Of a stretch of DNA of 64,000 nt, positions 40,466 to 47,645 are shown piece after piece. Numbering within the stretch: position 1 is the stretch's first letter; every line of letters starts with the position of its first letter. Source of the stretch: Clostridia bacterium. GTDB taxonomy: Bacteria > Bacillota > Clostridia > Oscillospirales > UBA644. The translations under genes were made by a program, and so were the position numbers. The DNA lies in assembly GCA_017621705.1 (NCBI GenBank), contig JAGASR010000018.1, positions 1-64,000 of the forward strand, written 5' to 3'. A model generated the notes under the pieces. The model saw only the letters and a list, made by a program, of their open reading frames with translations. It ran no database searches and was not told where the DNA came from.

Positions 40466-40743
40466 CTGAACCTTTCTTTATTAAAATGCACGGTGATTCC
40501 CGTCTCTTCGAAAAGCATTTTCTGAATATCGGAGAAACTGATTTCACCGTTGGAAAGAAATGCTCCTTTCCCTTCCATAAAATCAAGGCATTCCTGCATC
40601 TCCTCCGGCTTCGGGGAAAGAACATCGTGAATTGCCCATATACCGAGCAACATCATTCCGCTGATACCATCTTCGCGGCCCTGACGTTCCGAATCTTTCT
40701 TGATCTTACGAACTTCTGTTTCTGTGTAATATTTAACTTTCAT
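40462..40743 (-). CDS. Uncharacterised early phage protein
   Basis: 93 aa from the ATG at 40743, which follows an AGAGG site; an upstream start would overlap the zinc-finger gene. It has an amphipathic N-terminal helix (TETEVRKIKKDSERQGREDG), a central hydrophobic helix (ISGMMLLGIWAIHDVL) and a charged tail. Unknown function. Confidence 0.55.
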   Translation of the reverse strand: MKVKYYTETEVRKIKKDSERQGREDGISGMMLLGIWAIHDVLSPKPEEMQECLDFMEGKGAFLSNGEISFSDIQKMLFEETGITVHFNKERFR

Positions 40744-40759
40744 AATAGAACCTCTTTTG

Positions 40760-40999
40760 TCAGACGGATTTGTATTTTCCGTCGTTTTGTCTGATGTTTT
40801 CATTAAATACATCAATCCAGGCCCTCGGATCATGTAGCTTTTCTTTTGCCCTGGCTGCGGCGATCAATTTATTCTCTCTTCTGACCGACGCATGGTTTTT
40901 CTTGTCATATTCTTTGCGATAACATTTCCTTGAGCAGTAGCTTGCGCCGCATTTGCTTTCAAAGGACTTACCGCAGACTTTACATATAGAAACCGACAT
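40760..40999 (-). CDS. Small zinc-finger phage protein
   Basis: 79 aa. CKVCGKSFESKCGASYCSRK followed by C gives a C4-C5 zinc-finger N-terminus like HNH or treble-clef proteins but without the nuclease part. The rest is charged and helical. Probably DNA- or RNA-binding. Confidence 0.65.
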   Translation of the reverse strand: MSVSICKVCGKSFESKCGASYCSRKCYRKEYDKKNHASVRRENKLIAAARAKEKLHDPRAWIDVFNENIRQNDGKYKSV

Positions 41000-41011
41000 A
41001 TTAATCCTCCG

Positions 41012-41257
41012 TTACAGATCGTCTCCTCCGAAAACAAATCCGATTCCAAGCAGACCGAGCCCGACGGCTATCATTGCGAAAAAGAAAACTTCTTCTCCTG
41101 CAATAAGTGCATTTATCCTTGAAAGATAAGCGTATACCATAACCGAAGGTGTAAGTATACCGATTCCGCAAGCGCATACGATTGCAGTTGCAACTCTGAG
41201 TATTCTTTTTAGTCGACGCTTCTCGTTTTCCTGCTTTGCGATCATATAGTTTTTCAT
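41012..41257 (-). CDS. Small phage membrane protein
   Basis: 81 aa from the ATG at 41257 (site GGAGACACAAAGG). The basic N-terminus is followed by two hydrophobic segments (22-45 and 56-75). Overlaps the next upstream gene by 4 nt. Possible superinfection-exclusion or lysis-inhibition role is only a guess from its size and topology. Confidence 0.6.
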   Translation of the reverse strand: MKNYMIAKQENEKRRLKRILRVATAIVCACGIGILTPSVMVYAYLSRINALIAGEEVFFFAMIAVGLGLLGIGFVFGGDDL

Positions 41258-41523
41258 CCTTTGTGTCTCCTTTCGGATATCTGTTTTCGTTGGATCTTTA
41301 TCATTTCGTTTATTAAATATTCGTTTCTCTTTCGGATCGGTTCGCATAACGCTATAACCAGGATCCGCTCTGCTTGCCGTAACGTACAGTTTCGGCAGAT
41401 ATACTGTTCGTTGTCTTCGTTCTTCCCGGGAACCGTTCCGTGCGATATTCCGCCGTTACGGTGAAGCCCGTTTTCTTTTAACCAACATTCTTTACAGCAT
41501 GTCTCATATCGCACGCGCTTCAT
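41254..41523 (-). CDS. Small cysteine-rich early phage protein
   Basis: 89 aa. CCKECW and ICRNCTL are two CxxC pairs for one zinc. The C-terminal half is a charged helix. It overlaps the excisionase-like gene by 4 nt. Unknown function. Confidence 0.6.
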   Translation of the reverse strand: MKRVRYETCCKECWLKENGLHRNGGISHGTVPGKNEDNEQYICRNCTLRQAERILVIALCEPIRKRNEYLINEMIKIQRKQISERRHKG

Positions 41524-41744
41524 CTGATTTTGAAGCTCTTCGGCGGACGTGTAAGAAAATCCGCAAGATCGGCAATCGAAACGTAATATCTCGATGCAAC
41601 TTTCCTGATCGGCAAAAGCTGTGCCTCGATCAGGGTTCTTTTCTGAACCCCGAGCACCGCCGCCGCTTCAATTACGGTTATAAGCTCACGCCCGGAGTGT
41701 GAATCTCTCAACCGCGCCGCAGTTTCTCTGTATTGCTCAGTCAT
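41520..41744 (-). CDS. Excisionase-like HTH protein
   Basis: 74 aa. LITVIEAAAVLGVQKRTLIE is an AlpA/Xis-type winged HTH, followed by PIRKVASRYYVSIADLADFL. AAAGGAGG lies 9 nt before ATG. Position as second early gene and the fold suggest the directionality factor for Int. Confidence 0.7.
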   Translation of the reverse strand: MTEQYRETAARLRDSHSGRELITVIEAAAVLGVQKRTLIEAQLLPIRKVASRYYVSIADLADFLTRPPKSFKIR

Positions 41745-41768
41745 TGGTGGCTTCCTCCTTTCGGCTTT

Positions 41769-41969
41769 CTAGCTGAAAAATATTTCCTGAACGGTTTTTC
41801 CGAAATATTCCGCGATTTTCATTTTAATTTCGTCTTTGGGGGTTCTTTCGCCTTGTTCGTACATAGATAAGGCAGAAACGCTTATTCCGATATTGGCGGC
41901 AACTTCTCCCTGTGATCTTTCTCCTCTTAATGATTTGAGGAGAATACCGATATTTTTCTTTCTGCTCAT
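41769..41969 (-). CDS. Cro-like XRE repressor
   Basis: 66 aa from the ATG at 41969 (site AAGGAGACATC). The full XRE helix-turn-helix RSQGEVAANIGISVSALSMY and EQGERTP is seen, with YFGKTVQEIFF at the end. First gene of the early operon, facing the S24 repressor, as Cro does. Confidence 0.85.
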   Translation of the reverse strand: MSRKKNIGILLKSLRGERSQGEVAANIGISVSALSMYEQGERTPKDEIKMKIAEYFGKTVQEIFFS

Positions 41970-42001
41970 GATGTCTCCTTTGCGTGATAGCTTTAGGTTA
42001 T

Positions 42002-42047
42002 ACAATTTGTGTTACACAAAAAGTATAACATATGTTATACAAATTGT
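42002..42047. promoter_or_regulatory. Operator cluster with 18-bp perfect palindrome
   Basis: GTATAACATATGTTATAC (42023-42040) is its own reverse complement. It is flanked by ACAATTTGT (42002-42010) and ACAAATTGT (42039-42047), which are inverted copies. It overlaps the leftward promoter and probably binds the repressor and Cro-like protein. Confidence 0.75.
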
Positions 42048-42050
42048 CAA
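42022..42050 (-). promoter_or_regulatory. Leftward early promoter
   Basis: On the minus strand TTGACA (42045-42050), a 17-nt spacer and TATACT (42022-42027). The palindromic operator fills the spacer. Confidence 0.85.
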
Positions 42051-42107
42051 TATGATAAAATATACAAAAAGTATCACTACGAAGTCGCCGTTTTGTGTAA
42101 TTCGCTC

Positions 42108-42137
42108 TTGACTTAAGGTACACAAATCGTGTATAAT
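42108..42137 (+). promoter_or_regulatory. Lysogeny promoter for repressor operon
   Basis: TTGACT (42108-42113), an 18-nt spacer and TATAAT (42132-42137). ACACAAATCGTGTATAATA overlaps the -10 and echoes the operator words, so autoregulation is likely. Confidence 0.8.
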
Positions 42138-42168
42138 ATAGGCAAAGCTATTGGTAGAGGTGCTATTT

Positions 42169-42843
42169 ATGATTAGGTTAAATGAGAGAATAAAACAACT
42201 TCGTAATGAAGCAGGAATGACACAGCAAGAATTTGCAAATCTTCTTAAAATGTCCAGGAGCGCCGTGATAATGTATGAACGAGGGGAGCGTGAGCCTAAT
42301 CTTGAGACGTTGACATTTATCGCTGATTATTTCGATGTCGATATGGATTATCTTCTCGGAAAAACCGATCATAGAAATAAACTTTCTTGGCTCAAGAATC
42401 TCAATGAATCAGAAGATATATCAATTATCGATGCTATCAAGGGCATTTCTCCTCTGGAAACAAAAAAATACCGTCTCCTCGGAAATGTTGCGTGCGGTGA
42501 ACCGATATTCGCAAACGAGGAAACGGAGGTTTATATTGAAGCAGGTGAAGATCTGAAAGCAGACTTTTGCCTTCGTGCGAAAGGGGACAGTATGATCGGC
42601 GCAAGAATATATGACGGCGATATTGTTTTTATACGGCAGCAGGACACCGTCGAAGACGGGGAGATTGCAGCCGTACTGATTGAAGACGAAGCGACCCTCA
42701 AGAGAGTATATTTTGATAAAGAAGCAGGGATCCTTTCTCTCTTTGCTGAAAATCCCCAGTATAAAACTCTTCGATACTCCGGAGAACAGCTTAACACCAT
42801 AAGGATCCTCGGAAAAGCAGTTGCGTTTCAGAGTAGGTTATGA
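42169..42843 (+). CDS. S24-type phage repressor (CI/LexA-like)
   Basis: 224 aa from the ATG at 42169 (AGAGGTG upstream); a start 18 nt earlier would lack a ribosome site. N-terminal XRE HTH at residues 17-37. The C-terminal S24 autoprotease has cleavage site Ala108-Cys109-Gly110, catalytic Ser141 in KGDSM and Lys178 in ATLKRVY. It should block the leftward promoter and be self-cleaved with host RecA after DNA damage. The cleavage site is Ala-Cys-Gly, not the commoner Ala-Gly; the catalytic pair is intact. Confidence 0.9.
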   Translation: MIRLNERIKQLRNEAGMTQQEFANLLKMSRSAVIMYERGEREPNLETLTFIADYFDVDMDYLLGKTDHRNKLSWLKNLNESEDISIIDAIKGISPLETKKYRLLGNVACGEPIFANEETEVYIEAGEDLKADFCLRAKGDSMIGARIYDGDIVFIRQQDTVEDGEIAAVLIEDEATLKRVYFDKEAGILSLFAENPQYKTLRYSGEQLNTIRILGKAVAFQSRL

Positions 42844-42849
42844 GAACAA

Positions 42850-44667
42850 ATGAAGGATATAATTATTATATCAGTATGTTTTATTTTTCTTTTCTTGCTT
42901 CCTTTTTTTATTATTTTGTTTTCTAAAATCAGCGATAAATTATCTGATTTTAGAGCGAACAGAAAATATAAAAAGAGGATTAGAAAAGAATCAGAGAAGC
43001 TTATTGAAGAAAAAGACAAGCAAATAGCATGGCACATAAAGAAAGAATCCGAGTTTGAACAAAAAAACAAGAATCTTCAAGAGAAAATATTCAAGCTTGA
43101 AAACGTGGAAGATCAAGTTAAAATAGCAAAGGACAAAGAGACGTATTACTCTGCACATAACAAGTATTTATTGGGCGTAAACAAAAAACTTGAAGATGAG
43201 ATCGACAGACTAAGAAATAAAGTAATTCTTTTAGAAAAAGCGAATACGGGAGATATTTCTTCGGATATTAAAACGAAGGACGAAAAGATTGCTGAGCTTA
43301 AGGAAACATTAAGGCTTACTCGGGATGAACTAAAAAAAGTCAGACAGTCGGAAATTTCACTCGCAAATACAAGTAATAAATATTCAGCTACAAATAAATG
43401 GCTGAAAAACGTAAATGAAAACCTTCAAGCCACAATAAAGAGCCTTGAAGCTAAAATTGAAACCTTGGAGTTAGCTAACATAATACAAAGTAATTCAAAC
43501 CGGGAAAACGAGAAAGATGAAATCTTTGAAGAAACTTCTAATTATATTAACGAGATAGAAAAAGAACTACAGTCTGTAAGATCAGATTTAGAAATTACTC
43601 AAAAGGAAAAAGACGAGCTTCAAAGCCAATTAACTAAACTTGAAGAATCGAAGATCGGCGAATACGACGATTTTTGGGACGTCTCTTATACCGCATTACA
43701 TAGAACCATAGATGAATATAAACAAGAGTTTTCGTCGAACAAGACAGCTATTCCGTACATGGCAAAGATAATTGCCGAGATCGAAACGATCGACTTGAAG
43801 AGAACTGCAAAAGCGTTATCTTGGGGAAATAACCAGGAGCGCAGAAAGAAAGTCGCCCATATAAACGAGATCAAGGCAGAAGCGCAGGAGAAGATCGAGA
43901 GCCTAAAATGGGCTGAGTATCAGTTGGCATATCTTCTCGAGTTATACCCGTCTCTTCAAGATGTCATTGACTCGGATTTTGAATCTATTCCGCAGAGTTT
44001 TGAAATTATATCCGAACATGATCCCGTAAGAGACTGGTTATCTCTTGACGAATGGAAAGAGCTTTCCGAAACGGACAGAAGCCAACTTGCGCTCGACAGA
44101 TACATACAGTCTCATCAAAAATCGAAGTGGCAAGTTGGCAGAGACTATGAATTATTCTGTGGTCATTGTTATGAAAAGAAAGGATATACCGTCGAATATT
44201 TCGGAGAGTTTATGGGGCTTGAAGATATGGGCCGCGATCTGATCGTACGAAACGGACAAGACGTGCGTATCGTTCAGTGTAAATATTGGTCTAAAAACAA
44301 GCAGATTCACGAAAAACATGTCATGCAGCTCTTCGGCTCTGTCGTTGAGTACAATTCTGAACATAATGCTTCTGCAAAAGGGATCCTCGTTACTAATACG
44401 ACGCTCTCCGAAAAGGCTCGGAAGTTTGCGGAGATTCTTGGGATAATGTATACCGAAGAATTCGAGATAGGTGATTTTCCTCGAATCAAATGTAATATTG
44501 GCGAACATCAAGCAAAGATATACCACCTCCCCATGGACGCGAATTATGACGTTACAAAGATCGACCGTCCGGGCGAATTCATGGCATACACCGTGGAACA
44601 AGCAGAGGCGGCAGGTTTCCGTCGAGCCTATAAATGGCACGGCGGATGGACGATCAGTATAAACTGA
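42850..44667 (+). CDS. Membrane-anchored coiled-coil protein with Mrr-like nuclease domain
   Basis: 605 aa. A hydrophobic N-terminal helix (residues 4-26) is followed by a basic patch and about 240 residues of coiled coil. A helical middle domain leads to a restriction-endonuclease-like core near 425-530: GRDYELFCGHCYEKKGY, GRDLIV (Asp near 462) and VQCKYW (Gln-Cys-Lys near 475-477), the D...QxK variant used by Mrr-type enzymes. The last 50 residues (HLPMDANYD, TVEQAEAAGFRRAYKW) form a small domain. It is only 6 nt after the repressor and upstream of int, so it is made in the lysogen. A role in excluding other phages is inferred; DNA is the likely target. Confidence 0.75.
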   Translation: MKDIIIISVCFIFLFLLPFFIILFSKISDKLSDFRANRKYKKRIRKESEKLIEEKDKQIAWHIKKESEFEQKNKNLQEKIFKLENVEDQVKIAKDKETYYSAHNKYLLGVNKKLEDEIDRLRNKVILLEKANTGDISSDIKTKDEKIAELKETLRLTRDELKKVRQSEISLANTSNKYSATNKWLKNVNENLQATIKSLEAKIETLELANIIQSNSNRENEKDEIFEETSNYINEIEKELQSVRSDLEITQKEKDELQSQLTKLEESKIGEYDDFWDVSYTALHRTIDEYKQEFSSNKTAIPYMAKIIAEIETIDLKRTAKALSWGNNQERRKKVAHINEIKAEAQEKIESLKWAEYQLAYLLELYPSLQDVIDSDFESIPQSFEIISEHDPVRDWLSLDEWKELSETDRSQLALDRYIQSHQKSKWQVGRDYELFCGHCYEKKGYTVEYFGEFMGLEDMGRDLIVRNGQDVRIVQCKYWSKNKQIHEKHVMQLFGSVVEYNSEHNASAKGILVTNTTLSEKARKFAEILGIMYTEEFEIGDFPRIKCNIGEHQAKIYHLPMDANYDVTKIDRPGEFMAYTVEQAEAAGFRRAYKWHGGWTISIN

Positions 44668-44687
44668 ATTCAGAAAGGAGTCCACAC

Positions 44688-45815
44688 ATGACCCGACGTG
44701 AAGACGGCAGATATGTTGAAACCGTTACATTAAAAAACGGTAAGCGAAAATACTTTTACGGAAAAACACAAGCGGAAGTCCGAAGAAAGATCCGCGAATA
44801 CGATGAAGTCAAAGATCTTGCCCCGACGTTCGGAGAAGTTGCCGCGGATTGGGCGCGAGAGTTTGAACCGACTGTTTCTCATAAAACGATGTCGGTATAT
44901 TCTCCGGCTCTCGAAAGAATCCTCGAGGACTTTTCAGACGTTGAAATAACAAAGATTGAGCCGGTTGATATTCAGAATTTTATAAGCAAACTCAAATCAA
45001 TGGGTTATTCGCAGAAATATATCAAGAACCATAAAACTGTATTTATAAAAGTATTCGATCGTGAAATAATGAAAAAGGGCGCATCGATCAAGGTTAATCC
45101 TGCAATCTCTGCGAAGATCCCGAAGAACACACAGCCGAAGAAGATCCACGCGGCAACACCGGAGCAGGAAACAGTAATAAAAAAATCGGTATCTGCGCCG
45201 TTCGGACTGTATGCGTTCTTACTTCTTTATACCGGCTGTCGATCTCAGGAAGCTCTTGCTTTGCAGTGGGCGGATATTGATTTTGAGGCGGATACGGTTT
45301 CCGTAAACAAAGCAGTTACTTATCCGCACAACCAAGCAGTCATAAAAGAAACGAAAACAGAGAGCAGCGTTCGCATGATACCGTTACTTGCTCCGCTTAA
45401 AAGAGAGCTGATGAAAGCTCGACCGGATCCGTATAACGAGGATCTATATTTATTCGGTTCGGAAAGACCGTATTCTCAGCAAGAATATGTCAGACGGTGG
45501 AGACAGTACGCTTTGACGGTCGGTTTTCTTGAGGAGTATTTTGTTGATGTAAACGGAAACAAGCTTGAAACGCTCTCCGAGCTTCAACGAATTCCGCATA
45601 AAAAAATAAGAAAAACGACCCTGACACCGCATCAACTTCGCCACTCCTTCGCGACGATGTGTTTCGAGGCTGAACTTTCCCCGGAAGATGCACAGAAGTT
45701 TCTCGGGCATTCCGATATCAAAACAACGGTAAACATTTATACCGATATAAGAGCAGCGAAGCAAAAGGCGGCGGCAAATAAGCTGAATGCTTTTGTCGGC
45801 AGATCGGAACAGTAG
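44688..45815 (+). CDS. int: Tyrosine-family integrase
   Basis: 375 aa from the ATG at 44688 (AAAGGAG upstream); an earlier ATG runs into the nuclease gene. N-terminal arm-binding AP2-like segment (DGRYVETVTLKNGKRKYFYG), then a SAM-like core-binding domain at 60-150. The catalytic domain has Arg in YTGCRSQEAL, HxxR in HQLRHSF, and GHSDIKTTVNIYTDI with the nucleophilic Tyr. It recombines the 50-bp core at tRNA-Arg and lies 180 nt from attR. Confidence 0.95.
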   Translation: MTRREDGRYVETVTLKNGKRKYFYGKTQAEVRRKIREYDEVKDLAPTFGEVAADWAREFEPTVSHKTMSVYSPALERILEDFSDVEITKIEPVDIQNFISKLKSMGYSQKYIKNHKTVFIKVFDREIMKKGASIKVNPAISAKIPKNTQPKKIHAATPEQETVIKKSVSAPFGLYAFLLLYTGCRSQEALALQWADIDFEADTVSVNKAVTYPHNQAVIKETKTESSVRMIPLLAPLKRELMKARPDPYNEDLYLFGSERPYSQQEYVRRWRQYALTVGFLEEYFVDVNGNKLETLSELQRIPHKKIRKTTLTPHQLRHSFATMCFEAELSPEDAQKFLGHSDIKTTVNIYTDIRAAKQKAAANKLNAFVGRSEQ

Positions 45816-45915
45816 ATCTCACACGACTTCGGTCATAATAATATTCTCGAAATTACGATTAAAGTCGGTAATACTCGGATTTTTGGACGCACTCTTTCCC
45901 CGAAAACTACATTTC

Positions 45916-45955
45916 TGTTGTCAAAACTTCAATCTGTTGTCTTAAATGTTGTCAA
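45916..45955 (+). other. Candidate integrase arm-type sites, right end
   Basis: TGTTGTC occurs at 45916, 45935 and 45947, the first and last continuing as TCAA. The word matches the left-end repeat at 11770. Confidence 0.5.
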
Positions 45956-45994
45956 CAGCTATAAAATAATTGAAAATACAGATTTTTAAACACT

Positions 45995-46044
45995 CTTCTA
46001 AGCCGTAGGTCGGGGGTTCGAGTCCCTCAAAGCGCGCCAAAGAT
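45995..46044 (+). repeat. attR core (50-bp direct repeat)
   Basis: Identical to attL (11609-11658). It contains the displaced 3' half of tRNA-Arg from the anticodon loop to beyond CCA, with no 5' half, so it is not a functional tRNA. Confidence 0.95.
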
Positions 46045-46071
46045 CCAAGTCTAAGACTTGGATTTTTTTTT
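46043..46071 (+). terminator. Original host terminator of tRNA-Arg
   Basis: ATCCAAGTC-TAA-GACTTGGAT followed by nine T. A perfect 9-bp stem, now separated from its tRNA by the prophage. Confidence 0.85.
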
Positions 46072-46186
46072 ATGCTTTTTAATACATACATCTAATAATC
46101 AGATTTATGTATCTATGAATTCGAAGAACAGAATGCTATTTCCCGAATTGTCTGTTTCGGATGAGTATTTGTCACTTTCAAAGTTC

Positions 46187-46215
46187 TTGACAAGCATATT
46201 TTTATCCAGTATAAT
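46187..46215 (+). promoter_or_regulatory. Promoter of the amber-interrupted membrane-protein gene
   Basis: TTGACA (46187-46192), a 17-nt spacer, TATAAT (46210-46215). Confidence 0.8.
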
Positions 46216-46252
46216 TAATTCATGAGATAAATATGAAGGTGGATGATCTTTC

Positions 46253-46864
46253 ATGAATTATTTTAAATTGATCAGAAAAACATTATTTCAGGTCTAGTTG
46301 ATAGGTTTTGCTTCTTTTGCAGCCTATTATGTGATTATGCTTTTTACCGGATTTATAAGCTTTTTGATGTCGTTCCTTTTTATTTTTATGACTTTCGGCG
46401 GTTTCTTTATAGCAGCTATGATTTTGATCTGGAAATTATCAGAAGCTGAAGGTAATGATCTTGAATGGGCAGGAAAATTTGATAAAAGAAAATATTTACT
46501 CGGGATTTCAATTGCGATCTCAATAAATCTTGCATTGGCTATTCTGATATCTTTTTCACCTCCGCAATCGTTTCTGCAAATGTTTCATATGATTAACTAT
46601 TATTTTATTTTCCCAAATAATATTCTGCTGGTATATTTTCATTTGCCGTACGAAATATCAATTCGCATTTCGTATATAATTGATTCACTCATAATTATAG
46701 CGGTAAAATATTTTGCCGCTTGCAGTGGTAGCAGATATGCGATCTATGTACGTGAAAATACTGAAAACGAGTCCGGATCGTCAGAACTTCTCATTAACTC
46801 AAGCACAACTACTCCACGTAGACAAGGAGCATGGAAAGACAGTATAAAACAATACAAGGACTAA
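46253..46864 (+). pseudogene. Membrane-protein gene with in-frame amber codon
   Basis: ATG at 46253 follows AAGGTGG and reads MNYFKLIRKTLFQV, then TAG at 46295-46297; the same frame continues for 188 residues. The body has about four hydrophobic helices, charged loops and the end AWKDSIKQYKD. It resembles the next gene, which has a similar length and ends SWKDSISNKE. The start and ribosome site show the true reading frame began at 46253, so this is a nonsense mutation or a rare reinitiation case at TTG 46298. Function unknown. Confidence 0.7.
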
Positions 46865-46926
46865 TTCTCTACGGAGAAATACGGTTAAACTCAATGCTAT
46901 TGTTAAAACATAAACAATTAAACCAT

Positions 46927-46955
46927 TTGAATATATGTAATAAATGATTTATAAT
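46927..46955 (+). promoter_or_regulatory. Promoter of the intact membrane-protein paralogue
   Basis: TTGAAT (46927-46932), a 17-nt spacer, TATAAT (46950-46955), just before an AGAGGTG ribosome site. Confidence 0.6.
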
Positions 46956-46974
46956 TTAAAGAGGTGACAAACAT

Positions 46975-47562
46975 ATGATCAAAACAATTCTTAAAAATCT
47001 CGGTTTGCTGTGTATCTTTTCTTTTATTTTTATGTATGCAGGGTCTTTTATCGCTTTTTTTACCAATTTTCTTGTCTTCATGGAGTATCCCGACAGAGTT
47101 TGTCTGAGCTATGCAATTTCCTGTTTACTGTATTTGATAGCATTTTACCTGTACGGACAATCAAACGGATATATTTTGACGAGTAAGTTACGTTTTGATA
47201 AAAAAGAGCAGATTTTAGGCACAATAATCGGTGTCTTGATTTATTCTCTGATTGCTTTTGTCCTCATTTTTTGCCCCAAAGGTATACAGAGACTTCCTTT
47301 AAACTTCTATGGTATCGGTGTGATACAGCTTTATGTTTTTGATCATTTGTTCGGACCTGTTACTGTTAGTGCAAAATCCGCATACACTCTTGTTTTTGCT
47401 GAAGCTCCGCTTTTTATAGGTATCCGTTTGCTTGGATTATTTGTCGGAAGATATATGAGGATCAGTGAAACACCTGCTTTTGATGAACTGAATGAAAGAG
47501 TTGTTGCAGAACGAAAAGAGGAAAAGAAATCATGGAAAGACAGTATCAGCAACAAGGAATAA
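46975..47562 (+). CDS. Small integral membrane protein
   Basis: 195 aa. Predicted membrane segments at about 8-35, 42-62, 80-103 and 130-165, and a charged C-terminal tail with SWKDSISNKE. It is related to the interrupted gene just upstream (same size, segment layout and tail motif). AGAGGTG precedes ATG. No transporter or enzyme motif seen; unknown function. Confidence 0.7.
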   Translation: MIKTILKNLGLLCIFSFIFMYAGSFIAFFTNFLVFMEYPDRVCLSYAISCLLYLIAFYLYGQSNGYILTSKLRFDKKEQILGTIIGVLIYSLIAFVLIFCPKGIQRLPLNFYGIGVIQLYVFDHLFGPVTVSAKSAYTLVFAEAPLFIGIRLLGLFVGRYMRISETPAFDELNERVVAERKEEKKSWKDSISNKE

Positions 47563-47569
47563 AATCATA

Positions 47570-47598
47570 TTGACAGAAATAAATGACCGTGATATAAT
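47570..47598 (+). promoter_or_regulatory. Promoter of FAD oxidoreductase gene
   Basis: TTGACA (47570-47575), a 17-nt spacer and TATAAT (47593-47598), with TGA just before the -10 (extended type). Confidence 0.85.
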
Positions 47599-47645
47599 TA
47601 ATATATATTTGGAACGATTTTCGTTTATCAGACCGGGTGAGTTTT

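Larger units (their letters stand above)
11609..46044. mobile_element. Complete 34.4-kb podovirus-like prophage in tRNA-Arg
   Basis: It is bounded by 50-bp perfect direct repeats and holds integrase, repressor, Cro/Xis-like proteins, replication, terminase, portal, scaffold, capsid, tail, lysis and ejection-type genes in a continuous order with no obvious inactivated core gene. The N4-gp56-type capsid and the absence of sheath, tube and tape-measure genes point to short-tailed virions. Replication appears to rely on an HUH Rep protein plus SSB and a loader-like protein, with no DNA polymerase gene. Inducibility is plausible but not shown. Confidence 0.95.

Noticed and set aside
45995-46021. 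A second tRNA-Arg gene at attR
   Set aside because: Only the 3' half is present; D-arm, 5' acceptor strand and promoter are missing. It is the attR duplicate.
11609-46044. Integrative conjugative element
   Set aside because: The HUH Rep and DUF3846 also occur in such elements, but there is no type IV secretion or coupling protein, while terminase, portal, scaffold, capsid and lysis genes are present.
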